Assembly (NCBI GenBank): GCA_043782365.1
Contig: JAYWAO010000206.1
Span: 1-15,603, forward strand
DNA from: CAIWCD01 sp043782365
Lineage (GTDB): Bacteria; Myxococcota; Myxococcia; Myxococcales; 40CM-4-68-19
Direction: 5' to 3'
DNA: 15,603 bases
A model generated the notes under the pieces. The model had not been told where the DNA came from. It saw only the letters and a program-made list of their open reading frames with translations, and made no database searches. The translations under genes and the position numbers were made by a program. Each line of letters begins with the position of its first letter. Position 1 is the first letter of the stretch. Shown one piece after another: positions 1 through 6,483 of this stretch.

Positions 1-18
1 GGGCCGAAGGCCCAGCCC

Positions 19-43
19 CCAAATCGGGAGCGAATCGATTTGG
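19..43. repeat. Inverted repeat near left edge, possible weak terminator
   Basis: An 8-bp perfect inverted repeat (CCAAATCG at 19-26, CGATTTGG at 36-43) flanks a 9-nt loop. It lies downstream of the stop codon of the minus-strand XRE regulator. On the plus strand it is followed by cggTTTT. A second small hairpin (GGGCC-gaa-GGCCC, 1-13) lies beside it. Together they could end transcription of the regulator or of a gene left of the window, but no convincing U-tract follows the stem on the minus strand. Confidence 0.3.
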
Positions 44-95
44 CGGTTTTGGCCACTCGGACAGGGTCGTGGCTGCCTGAGTTTGAGGACAGGCC

Positions 96-776
96 CTAGT
101 TCGCGTCGCCCGCGTAGGTCATCACCAGGTACATCACCGCCTCGACGCCGCCGTCGTTGCGGTAGACGTGCGGGGCGCCCGCGTCGAAGACGATGGCGTC
201 GCCCGTGCGCAGCAGCTCCTTGCGGCCGGCCACCTCGATCTCGACGGTGCCAGCGGTCACCACCAAATTCTCCACCGTGCCGGGCGCGTGCGCGTCGGCG
301 CGCTCCTCCGAGCCGGCGGCGAGGCGCAGCTCGTAGAACTCCACGCGGCGCGGCTCGCCAAAGGGAAAGAGGGCCCGCGAGCGGAACTTGCCGTCGTGGC
401 TCGAGAGGACCTTGACCTGCTCGCTGCGCAGCACGGTGGGGCCCGGGTGCTCCTCCGCGCCGATCAGCGCCGAGAAGGGGACGCCGAGCGCGGTGGCGGT
501 CTTCCAGAGCACGTTGATGGTCGGCGCGCTCTGGCCGAGCTCCATCTGGCCGAGCATCGCGCGCGAGACGCCGGAGGCCTGCGCCAGCTTCTCCAGCGAG
601 AGCCCTCGCTTGCCGCGCAGCTTGCGCAGGTTGCGGCCCACCACCGGTGCGAGGTCGGCGCTGGGGGCGGTCTCGGCGGCCTCGGGCGGGGCCGCGAGCG
701 GCCGCGCCTTCTGGGCGGGCCGGGCGCTCGCCTTGGAGCCCTGCTTGCTGCGCTTGCGGGAGGGTTCGCGATCCAT
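96..776 (-). CDS. XRE-family transcriptional regulator with C-terminal cupin domain
   Basis: This 226-residue protein is a DNA-binding regulator with a ligand-sensing cupin. Residues 1-42 are a basic, Ala/Pro-rich, probably disordered tail. Residues 46-104 form an XRE/Cro-type helix-turn-helix (GRNLRKLRGKRGLSLEKLA, then SGVSRAMLGQMELGQSAPT, with the recognition helix around 71-79). Residues about 148-222 form a small beta-barrel cupin with candidate metal or ligand residues H163, E169 and H203 and the typical GDAIVFDAGAPH turn. The architecture matches HTH-cupin regulators that sense small metabolites and often control amine, amino acid or sugar genes; the ligand cannot be read from sequence. 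The start is an ATG at 776 with no clear Shine-Dalgarno sequence. A good sigma70-like promoter ends 8 nt before it, so the mRNA is probably leaderless. It stands 79 nt downstream of the DUF4395 gene and likely has its own promoter. Confidence 0.93.
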   Translation of the reverse strand: MDREPSRKRSKQGSKASARPAQKARPLAAPPEAAETAPSADLAPVVGRNLRKLRGKRGLSLEKLAQASGVSRAMLGQMELGQSAPTINVLWKTATALGVPFSALIGAEEHPGPTVLRSEQVKVLSSHDGKFRSRALFPFGEPRRVEFYELRLAAGSEERADAHAPGTVENLVVTAGTVEIEVAGRKELLRTGDAIVFDAGAPHVYRNDGGVEAVMYLVMTYAGDAN

Positions 777-784
777 CGGGCACG

Positions 785-812
785 CTTATCCGCCGCAGCA
801 GATCTGCGTCAA
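785..812 (-). promoter_or_regulatory. Predicted sigma70-like promoter of the XRE-cupin regulator
   Basis: Read on the minus strand, TTGACG (807-812, 5/6 match to the -35 consensus) is followed after 16 nt by GATAAG (785-790, 4/6 match to the -10 consensus). Only 8 nt separate the -10 from the ATG at 776, so the predicted transcription start falls within about 1-3 nt of the start codon. This implies a leaderless or nearly leaderless mRNA, in agreement with the lack of a Shine-Dalgarno sequence. Confidence 0.55.
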
Positions 813-855
813 GGCCCGGTGCCCGGAGAGCAGGCCTCCGTTGGAGCGGATGGAG

Positions 856-1623
856 CTAGCCCGCGACCTGGCGGACGATCGCGCCGGCCGGATCGACCTC
901 GAAGGCCAGCGGCACCACCGAGACGCCGTACTTGCGCGCCAGGTCGGGCCGCTTCGAGATGTCCACCAGCACGGGGGGGCGGCCCTCGCGGGTGAGCTTG
1001 CGCGCGAGCTCGGCGCAGCCCGAGCAGAGCGGGTGGGTGAACTGGACCACCGCGCCGCTGCCGGCGGCCACGCCGAGCTCAGCGAGATCGAGCGAGGAGA
1101 GGCGCAGCGCCTTGACGCCCTTGAGCCGGGCGCCCAAGCGGTAGAGCGAACAACCGACGCAGAGCCCGGTGGCCGCCGCCAGGAGCGCCAGCACCGCGAC
1201 CACGCCGCCGAGCGCCAGGGCGGCGCGCGTCAGGCCCGCGAGGCCCGCCAGGGTCGCCGCCCAGAGGAAGACGGCGCCGACCTGGTTCGCGAAGCGCACC
1301 GGCCGGCTGTCCTCGAGCGGGCCCTCGCCGAAGCGGGGCTGCACCACCTCGAAGTAGAAGACGCAGGGCAGGCACCAGCGCCGCCCGAACGCCAGCCCGA
1401 GCGAGAGCTGCGCGGCCAGCAGCGCGAAGAGCGGCCAGGCGCCGCTGGCGACCGCCAGGGCAGCCAGCGCCCCGATGGTGGCCTGGTTGAAGCGCGGGGC
1501 CCGCTCGTCGATCACCGCCAGATCGCGGTACGGATCTGCGCTCCGCTGTAGCGGATGTCGCTGCAGCGCAGCGCTGCCTTGCTGGACGGGGATCGCTGGG
1601 GCTGCCTCTGCCGGGTGCGTCAT
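856..1623 (-). CDS. DUF4395 integral membrane protein fused to a thioredoxin-like domain
   Basis: This is a probable membrane thiol-redox protein of 255 residues. The N-terminal half resembles DUF4395, with the hallmark IDERAPRFNQ at about 38-47, hydrophobic helices around 50-83, 113-133 and 136-155, and cysteine pairs CLPC (84-87) and CVGC (155-158). The C-terminal part (about 185-255) is a short thioredoxin-like fold: VVQFTHPLCSGC with the active-site-like CSGC at 200-203, a VDISKRPDLARKYGVSVVP segment giving the expected cis-Pro, and a final beta strand. Three CxxC pairs in one chain suggest electron transfer from the membrane domain to the Trx domain, but this is inference. An in-frame ATG at 1635 would add four residues; I prefer the ATG at 1623 because the -10-like hexamer overlaps the 1635 codon and GGTGG lies 5 nt before 1623. 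The substrate is unknown. Confidence 0.8.
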   Translation of the reverse strand: MTHPAEAAPAIPVQQGSAALQRHPLQRSADPYRDLAVIDERAPRFNQATIGALAALAVASGAWPLFALLAAQLSLGLAFGRRWCLPCVFYFEVVQPRFGEGPLEDSRPVRFANQVGAVFLWAATLAGLAGLTRAALALGGVVAVLALLAAATGLCVGCSLYRLGARLKGVKALRLSSLDLAELGVAAGSGAVVQFTHPLCSGCAELARKLTREGRPPVLVDISKRPDLARKYGVSVVPLAFEVDPAGAIVRQVAG

Positions 1624-1630
1624 GTGATCC

Positions 1631-1660
1631 ACCATAACGGATGAGGCGTCCGTTTGCCAA
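1631..1660 (-). promoter_or_regulatory. Predicted promoter of the DUF4395-thioredoxin gene
   Basis: On the minus strand TTGGCA (1655-1660, 5/6 match to TTGACA) is followed after 18 nt by TATGGT (1631-1636, 4/6 match to TATAAT). The -10 is 7 nt upstream of the ATG at 1623, again predicting a leaderless transcript. The upstream ATG at 1635 lies inside the -10 element and would then not be transcribed. Confidence 0.4.
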
Positions 1661-1694
1661 GAGCCCCCCTTCTGGCTGGTGATCCAGGGGCTCT
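1660..1694. terminator. Hairpin at the end of the winged-helix gene, possible terminator
   Basis: AGAGCCCC (1660-1667) and GGGGCTCT (1687-1694) form an 8-bp perfect inverted repeat with a 19-nt spacer that contains a further CTGG/CCAG pairing. The repeat overlaps the stop codon of the upstream minus-strand gene and lies in the 69-nt gap before the DUF4395 gene. No U-tract follows the stem on the minus strand, so it is at best a weak or Rho-assisted terminator. Confidence 0.35.
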
Positions 1695-2148
1695 ACAGCC
1701 CCTTGAGCCGGTAGGTCGCGACCCCGCCCGCGGCCCGGCCGAGCGCGAGCACGCCCTCCTTCTCCAGCTCCTCGAGCAGCGCGGCGGCGTGGTAGCGGTC
1801 CACGCCCAGCTCCGGCGCGGTCGACTCGGCGGTCAGGCTGAGCTTGGCGCGCATGAGGCGGATGATCTGCTCCTTCTGCCCGGCCCGTTTGCGCAGCTCG
1901 TCCTGCTGGCTGAGCGTCCCACGGCGCACCGCGAGCAGCACCAGCGCGAGGATGACGATGCCGATCAGCGGGAAGACGTACTCGCCGTTGTCCTCGATCC
2001 AGTGCCAGAGGTGGTGGGCCTCGTCGTCGTCGGGACGCGCGGACTTCTTCTTCGGCGCGGCCAGCGCGAGCGAGCGCGAGCCCTGCACCGCCAGCGCGAA
2101 GAGCCCTGTGCGCAGCCGTGAGAGGGCGTGGCGCCTGCGCGCCGGCAC
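1693..2148 (-). CDS. Small membrane-anchored protein with a winged-helix-like C-terminal domain
   Basis: I do not recognise a named family for this 151-residue protein. Residues 1-6 are Arg-rich and 14-31 are hydrophobic, ending in ALA-AP, which resembles a signal peptide. Residues 32-56 are polar (KKK and DDDE patches), and 58-74 form a clear transmembrane helix followed by RR, placing the C-terminus in the cytoplasm by the positive-inside rule. Residues about 92-151 (IIRLMRAKLSLTAESTAPEL, then VDRYHAAALLEELEKEGVL, then a YRL strand) read as a winged-helix module of the kind seen in MarR-like or SelB-like domains. The GTG start at 2148 directly abuts the argD TAG stop (2149-2151), with no Shine-Dalgarno sequence, so translation is probably coupled to argD. 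It could be a membrane-tethered regulator or a structural adaptor; the sequence does not decide between them. Confidence 0.7.
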   Translation of the reverse strand: MPARRRHALSRLRTGLFALAVQGSRSLALAAPKKKSARPDDDEAHHLWHWIEDNGEYVFPLIGIVILALVLLAVRRGTLSQQDELRKRAGQKEQIIRLMRAKLSLTAESTAPELGVDRYHAAALLEELEKEGVLALGRAAGGVATYRLKGL

Positions 2149-3312
2149 CTAGGAGAGGCTCGCGACGGCGCGGCGCAGCCCGTCGATCAACACGTCGACC
2201 TCGGCGTCGTTGATCACCAGCGGCGGCGCGATGCGCAGCGTGTTGCGGCCCGAAGGCCCGACGATCACCCCGGCGGCTCGCGCGGCGACCACCAGCTTCT
2301 GCGGCGCCTCGTCGAGCTGCACGCCGAGGAGCAGGCCCCTGCCGCGGAGCTCGCTCTTGGGGAAGACGGTGCGGAGTCCGGCCAGCAGCCGCTCGCCGCG
2401 GGCCCGCACCGACTCGAGGAAGCCGGGCTTCTCCACCTCCCGCACCACCGCGAGGCCAGCGGCGCAGGCGAGGAGATTGCCGCCGAACGTCGTGCCGTGC
2501 AGGCCCGGCTTGAGCAGCGCCGCGACCTCCGGACGCGCCAGCACCGCGCCGATCGGCACGCCGCCGCCGAGGCCCTTGGCCATCGTCATCACGTCGGGCG
2601 TGGCCCCCTCATTTTGGTAACCGAAGAACCGGCCCGTGCGGCCGAAGCCCGTCTGGATCTCGTCGGCGACGAAGAGCGCGCCATGCTGGTCGCAGAGGTC
2701 GCGTACTGCCTTGAAGAAGCCCGGCGGCGGCACGTTGACGCCGCCCTCGCCCTGGATGGGCTCGAGGAAGACGCCGGCGACATCGGGGCCCATCGCCTTT
2801 TCGAGGGCGGCGAAGTCGCCGAGCGGGAGGAACTCGCAGGGCGGCAGCGGCGCGAACGGCTCGCGGTAGGCCTTGCTGGCGGTGATCGAGAGCGCGCCCA
2901 GCGTGCGGCCGTGGAAGCCGTTCTCGAAGGCGAGCACCCGCGTCTTCTTCCCGCCGTGGGCGACGTTTCCCCAGAGCCGCACCAGCTTGAGCGCGGCCTC
3001 GTTGGCCTCGGTGCCCGAGTTGCAGAAGAGCACCTGCCCGGGGAACGACGCCTTCACGAGGTGGCCGGCCAGCTCCTCCTGCCCGGCGACATAGTAGTGG
3101 TTCGAGACATGGAGCAGCGTCGCCGCCTGGTGCTGGATGGCCTTCACCAGCGCCGGGTGCCCGTGCCCGAGCACGCCCACCGCCACTCCGGCGAAGGCGT
3201 CGAGGTAGCGGTTGCCCTGGTCGTCGAAGAGCCAGCAGCCCTCGCCGCGAACGAAGGTGATCTCCTGCCGGGCGTAGTTCTGGATCAGGTTCGCAGTGGC
3301 GGGTGCCGTCAT
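2149..3312 (-). CDS. argD: Acetylornithine aminotransferase (class III PLP-dependent)
   Basis: ArgD transfers an amino group from glutamate to N-acetylglutamate semialdehyde, giving N-acetylornithine in cytoplasmic arginine synthesis; many ArgD enzymes also act in lysine synthesis. The 387 residues match the family length. Visible signatures are the N-terminal GCWLFDDQGNRYLDAFAG, NSGTEANEAALK (98-109, phosphate-binding), FHGRTLGALS (133-142), EPIQGEGG (184-191), the ADEIQTGFGRTG block with PLP-binding D217, and the Schiff-base lysine K246 in MTMAKGLGGG. HGTTFGGN (272-279) completes the active site. Absence of an ornithine-aminotransferase-type extension favours ArgD over related class III enzymes such as gamma-aminobutyrate or ornithine aminotransferase, though specificity cannot be proven from sequence. 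It starts with ATG at 3312, 193 nt after hflX ends, and shares a junction with the small membrane protein gene downstream. Confidence 0.93.
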   Translation of the reverse strand: MTAPATANLIQNYARQEITFVRGEGCWLFDDQGNRYLDAFAGVAVGVLGHGHPALVKAIQHQAATLLHVSNHYYVAGQEELAGHLVKASFPGQVLFCNSGTEANEAALKLVRLWGNVAHGGKKTRVLAFENGFHGRTLGALSITASKAYREPFAPLPPCEFLPLGDFAALEKAMGPDVAGVFLEPIQGEGGVNVPPPGFFKAVRDLCDQHGALFVADEIQTGFGRTGRFFGYQNEGATPDVMTMAKGLGGGVPIGAVLARPEVAALLKPGLHGTTFGGNLLACAAGLAVVREVEKPGFLESVRARGERLLAGLRTVFPKSELRGRGLLLGVQLDEAPQKLVVAARAAGVIVGPSGRNTLRIAPPLVINDAEVDVLIDGLRRAVASLS

Positions 3313-3320
3313 GGACGCGT

Positions 3321-3326
3321 CTTATA
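3321..3326 (-). promoter_or_regulatory. Candidate -10 element upstream of argD
   Basis: On the minus strand the sequence GCTATAAGACGCG ends just before the argD ATG. Its TATAAG hexamer (5/6 match to TATAAT) is separated from the ATG by 8 nt, the same spacing as at the XRE regulator, which implies a leaderless argD mRNA. No good -35 is visible at 16-18 nt, so the call rests on the -10 and on the recurring spacing. Confidence 0.4.
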
Positions 3327-3398
3327 GCGCCGGATTGCGCGCAAGGCACTTGCTGGCTCCCCCGAAGGCCAAAGGCGCGCAGGGGCGAAAGGCGGATC

Positions 3399-3416
3399 TC
3401 TGAGTCTGAATCTGAG
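3399..3416. repeat. Short tandem repeat, three TCTGA units of period 6
   Basis: TCTGA occurs at 3399-3403, 3405-3409 and 3411-3415, giving three units of a 6-bp period in the non-coding gap between hflX and argD. It abuts the left arm of a 12-bp inverted repeat. Function is unknown; it could be a regulator-binding array or simple slippage. Confidence 0.6.
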
Positions 3417-3493
3417 GAAACCAGGAGATTGGTTGCCGGAGTCAGTGCCGACTTCTTGCGCAGCCCCTCGCGCTCTTGGCTTCCTGGTTTCCT
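3415..3493. repeat. 12-bp perfect inverted repeat in the hflX-argD intergenic region
   Basis: AGGAAACCAGGA (3415-3426) and its exact reverse complement TCCTGGTTTCCT (3482-3493) are separated by 55 nt. The right arm is itself a CCTGG-ttt-CCTGG direct repeat (3483-3495). The gap (3313-3505) contains no credible ORF. The repeat might fold as a long-loop hairpin at the 3' end of the hflX transcript, bind a dimeric regulator, or be the relic of a small repetitive element. There is no U-tract. Confidence 0.6.
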
Positions 3494-3505
3494 GGCCTCG
3501 CCGCC

Positions 3506-5194
3506 TCAGACCTGCTTCTTGAGGAACGGCCCCTCCTCCGCGCCCGGGGCCTGCACCACGCCCTCGCGCCAGAGCAGCTTCTCGCAGCGCTCGAGCAGCG
3601 CTTCGAAGCCCGTGTGCTTGAGCGCCGAGAGGGCCACCCCGCCCTCTTCGTGCGCCAGCGCGGCGCCGCCGTCGGGGAGGCGATCGCACTTGTTGAAGAC
3701 CAGCAGGCGCGGCGTCTCCTTGAGGTCGAGCGTGGCGAGGATGCGCTCGACCGCCTGCGCCTGGTGCGCGTGGCGCGGGTCGGAGGCGTCGATCACGTGG
3801 AGCAGGAGATCTGCGTCCTCCAGCTCTTCCAAGGTGGCGCGGAAGGCGGCGACGAGGTCCTTCGGCAGGTCGCGGATGAAGCCCACCGTGTCGGTGAGCA
3901 CCACCTCGCGGTCGCGGGGGAAGCGCAGCCGGCGCGAGGTCGGGTCGAGGGTGGCGAAGAGCTTGTCCTCGGTGAGGACCTCGGACTTCGTCAGCGCGTT
4001 GAGCAGCGTGCTCTTGCCCGCGTTGGTGTAGCCGACGATGGAGATGATCGGCACGCCGGCCTTGCCGCGCTGGCGGCGGCGCACCTGCCGGTCCATCGAG
4101 AGCCGCTCGATCTTCTCCTCGAGCTGGTGGATGCGGTCGCGCGCGCGGCGGCGGTCGATCTCCAGCTTGGTCTCGCCCGGACCGCGGCCGCCGATGCCGC
4201 CCGCGAGCCGCGAGAGCGCCTCCGACGAACCCACCAGGCGGGGCAACCGGTATTTCATTTGCGCCAGCTCCACCTGCAGCTTGCCGTCGGCGCTCTGGGC
4301 TCTACGGGCGAAGATGTCGAGGATCAGCTGGCTGCGGTCGATCACCCGGAGGTCGGTCTCGTCGGCGATGAACTTCGCCTGCGAGGGCGAGAGGTCCCGG
4401 TCGAAGACCACCAGGTCCGCGCCCAGCCCCATCGAGCGCACCAGGATGTCCTGCAGCTTGCCCATCCCGACCACCGTCTTCGGGTCGGGCTCGCGGCGCG
4501 CCTGCACGATCACCTCGGCCACCTCGACGCCCGCGGTCCGGCACAGCTCGCGCAGCTCCATCACCGAGGCGTCGGCCTCCTCGCGCCCGCGCGGGCCGTA
4601 GATGGCCACCAGGATGGCGCGGCCCTCGATGGCGGCCGAGCGGATCGGCGCCTTGCGCGCCATCTCGTTCTCCAGCTCGAGCGTCTCGTCCTCGATGTCG
4701 AGGTCGACGTCGTGGATCGAATCGAACTCCCGCAGGCGCGAGAGCTCGGCGCCCGGGTTCTTCGCGTCGAACGGCAGGAGCTGCCCCAGGTAGACCTTGC
4801 CGGGCATCCCCTCCGCGTCGGCGACGATGGCGGCGATGGCGTCGAGCCGCAGCAGGACCAGGTCGGTGAGGTCGTCGCGGGTGAGCGGCTCGTCGCGCAG
4901 GTGCGAGTGGACGAGGCGCAGGCCGCGGAGGCGCGCGTGGCCGGCGCGGGCGCGGCCGATGTCGGGCAGGAAGAGCTGCCGGGCGTCGCCGACGATCACC
5001 ATCTCGATGGCGCCGCGGCGGTCGATGAGGACGCCCACCTGCCGGCCGCACTCGCGGGAGACCTCGGTGAGGTGGCGCGCCAGCTCGGCCGAGCAGAGCT
5101 CGTTCGGGTGCACCCGGCGGCGGTAGGTCGCGAGCAGGCGCTTGCTCTGGCTCTGCTTCAGATCTGCGGTGTTTCCAAACAGCTCTTCCTTCAA
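3506..5194 (-). CDS. hflX: GTPase HflX, long form with N-terminal extension
   Basis: HflX is a ribosome-associated GTPase; in E. coli it splits stalled or hibernating 70S ribosomes after heat stress. The protein has 562 residues against 426 in E. coli. Residues about 190-300 are the HflX N-domain (VEVAEVIVQARREPDPKTVVGMGK and so on), followed by the family signature GGRGPGETKLEIDRRR (336-350) and a coiled coil (351-373). The G domain shows G1 GYTNAGKST (388-396), the FATLDPTSRRL switch region, G3 DTVGF (435-439), G4 NKCD (501-504) and G5 SAL (523-525). Residues 1-180 form the extension seen in long HflX proteins; it contains HSHLRDEPLTRDDL (96-109), reminiscent of a JAMM/MPN metal motif. The TTG start at 5194 is supported by AAGAGG 6 nt upstream. 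It is divergent from proB. Confidence 0.95.
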   Translation of the reverse strand: MKEELFGNTADLKQSQSKRLLATYRRRVHPNELCSAELARHLTEVSRECGRQVGVLIDRRGAIEMVIVGDARQLFLPDIGRARAGHARLRGLRLVHSHLRDEPLTRDDLTDLVLLRLDAIAAIVADAEGMPGKVYLGQLLPFDAKNPGAELSRLREFDSIHDVDLDIEDETLELENEMARKAPIRSAAIEGRAILVAIYGPRGREEADASVMELRELCRTAGVEVAEVIVQARREPDPKTVVGMGKLQDILVRSMGLGADLVVFDRDLSPSQAKFIADETDLRVIDRSQLILDIFARRAQSADGKLQVELAQMKYRLPRLVGSSEALSRLAGGIGGRGPGETKLEIDRRRARDRIHQLEEKIERLSMDRQVRRRQRGKAGVPIISIVGYTNAGKSTLLNALTKSEVLTEDKLFATLDPTSRRLRFPRDREVVLTDTVGFIRDLPKDLVAAFRATLEELEDADLLLHVIDASDPRHAHQAQAVERILATLDLKETPRLLVFNKCDRLPDGGAALAHEEGGVALSALKHTGFEALLERCEKLLWREGVVQAPGAEEGPFLKKQV

Positions 5195-5200
5195 GCGGAA

Positions 5201-5206
5201 CCTCTT
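5201..5206 (-). promoter_or_regulatory. Ribosome binding site fixing the TTG start of hflX
   Basis: AAGAGG on the minus strand lies 6 nt before the TTG codon at 5194-5192. Most genes here have poor Shine-Dalgarno sequences, so this clear one supports the TTG start and indicates a leadered hflX mRNA. Confidence 0.65.
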
Positions 5207-5266
5207 GGGAGACGCGCCTGTGGTGACGGACCGCGCGCGCCGCCTGCGGGAGTAGCACGGTTGGGT

Positions 5267-5305
5267 CTGCGCCGCGGGCTGCAGCTTGCTATACAGGGCG
5301 GCTCG
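5267..5305 (+). promoter_or_regulatory. Candidate proB promoter containing an 18-nt motif shared with rsfS
   Basis: TGCTATACA (5287-5295) resembles an extended -10 (TGn plus TATACA). CTGCGC (5267-5272) sits 17 nt upstream, at the -35 position, but matches the consensus poorly. The segment GCTATACAGGGCGGCTCG (5288-5305) recurs upstream of rsfS with 16 of 18 identities. The -10 ends 12 nt before the proB ATG, giving a very short leader of about 5 nt. Confidence 0.4.
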
Positions 5306-5307
5306 CC

Positions 5308-6483
5308 ATGTCCAGTCCCCGTCAAGAGCTTGCGCGCTGCAAGCGCCCCATCATCAAGATCGGCTCCGCGGTGCTCGCGGGCAGCGGCCCTTCGCGCGCC
5401 TCCGGCGACAAGGGTGACGGCCACTCCGCCACCATCGCGTTCCTCTGCGACGACGTGGCGGCGCTCTGCAACCTGCGCGGCCCGGGCTCAGGTGACGCCC
5501 AGCGCCGCTTCCCCACGCTGGTGACCAGCGGCGCGGTCGCGCTCGGCATGCAGCGGCTCGGGCTCACCAAGCGGCCCAAGGAGATGGCGCTCAAGCAGGC
5601 CGCCGCCGCGGCTGGCCAGAGCCGGCTGATGCGGCTCTACGACGACGCCTTCGAGGAGCGCGGCCTCACCTGCGCGCAGGTGCTCCTCACCCACGCCGAC
5701 ATCGCGCACCGCGGCCGGTACCTCAACGCCCGCCGCGCGCTCGGAGAGCTGCTCGAGCGCGCCGTCGTCCCGGTGATCAACGAGAACGACACGGTGTCGG
5801 TCGAGGAGATCAAGTTCGGCGACAACGACGCGCTCGCCGCCATGGTGGTCGATCTCGTCGAGGCGGACCTCTTGGTCATCCTCACCGACGCGGGCGGCGT
5901 CTTCACCGAAGACCCGCGCAAGAACCCGCGCGCCGAGCGCCTCTCGATCATCGGAAAAGTGACCCCGGCCATCGAGGCGCTCGCTGGCGACGGCGGCTCG
6001 GGCGTGGGCACGGGCGGGATGCTCTCCAAGCTGAAGGCCGCGCGGCGCGCCACCGAGGCCGGGGTGGCCTGCGCGATCCTCCCCGGCGAGCCCGGCATGC
6101 TCGGCAGGCTCCTGCGCGGTGACGACGTCGGCACGCTGGTGCTCCCGCAGGGCGAGCGCAAGCGGCTGCGGCAGCGCTGGATGCTCGATCTGAAGGCCCG
6201 CGGTGAGATCCGCGTCGACGACGGCGCGCGCGCTGCGGTGCTGGAGCGCAAGAAGAGCCTGCTCCCCTCGGGGGTGCGCGAGGTGGTGGGCAACTTCTCG
6301 GCGGGCGACCCGATCGAGCTCGCCTCCGAGAGCGGCGTGCCGTTCGCGCGCGGACTCTCGGTCTACGGCGCGGACGAGGTGCGGCGCATCCGCGGGCTGC
6401 CCTCGGCGCAGATCGAGGCGACGCTGGGCTATCGCCTGCTCGACTGCGTGGTCCACCGCGACGACCTGGTGGTGACGGGATGA
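5308..6483 (+). CDS. proB: Glutamate 5-kinase with C-terminal PUA domain
   Basis: ProB phosphorylates L-glutamate with ATP to gamma-glutamyl phosphate, the first and usually proline-inhibited step of cytoplasmic proline synthesis. The 391-residue protein shows the amino-acid kinase fold: IIKIGSAVLAGSG (15-27, nucleotide-binding), VTSGAVALG (72-80), VINENDTVSVEEIKFGDNDALAA (156-178, glutamate and catalytic residues), LTDAGGVFTEDPR (192-204) and GVGTGGMLSKLKAA (232-245). Residues about 298-385 form the PUA domain found in E. coli-type ProB. The loop between the first two motifs is about 14 residues longer than in E. coli. The ATG at 5308 has only weak GGCGG upstream; the next start codons would remove the N-terminal kinase strand. 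The stop overlaps the proA start by ATGA, so the two are translationally coupled, as expected for enzymes passing on a labile intermediate. Confidence 0.96.
   Translation: MSSPRQELARCKRPIIKIGSAVLAGSGPSRASGDKGDGHSATIAFLCDDVAALCNLRGPGSGDAQRRFPTLVTSGAVALGMQRLGLTKRPKEMALKQAAAAAGQSRLMRLYDDAFEERGLTCAQVLLTHADIAHRGRYLNARRALGELLERAVVPVINENDTVSVEEIKFGDNDALAAMVVDLVEADLLVILTDAGGVFTEDPRKNPRAERLSIIGKVTPAIEALAGDGGSGVGTGGMLSKLKAARRATEAGVACAILPGEPGMLGRLLRGDDVGTLVLPQGERKRLRQRWMLDLKARGEIRVDDGARAAVLERKKSLLPSGVREVVGNFSAGDPIELASESGVPFARGLSVYGADEVRRIRGLPSAQIEATLGYRLLDCVVHRDDLVVTG

Noticed and set aside
96..1623. XRE regulator plus DUF4395 gene considered as a toxin-antitoxin pair
   Set aside because: The regulator has a cupin sensor and a long tail, the neighbour is a multi-pass redox-type membrane protein, and the two are 79 nt apart with a separate predicted promoter.
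2128..3327. A 399-codon plus-strand open frame opposite argD
   Set aside because: It is a composition-driven shadow of the argD coding sequence with no domain signature.
5289..5295. The TATA-containing segment as a bidirectional -10 serving hflX as well as proB
   Set aside because: On the minus strand it reads GTATAGC with no supporting -35, and it lies about 95 nt from the hflX start, so the support is too weak to call.
3476..5524. A 682-codon plus-strand open frame opposite hflX, extending into the proB region
   Set aside because: It is antisense to a clear HflX with all G motifs, its translation is low-complexity (Leu/Ala/Arg/His/Asp), and it has no recognisable domain. Long antisense frames are expected at this GC content.
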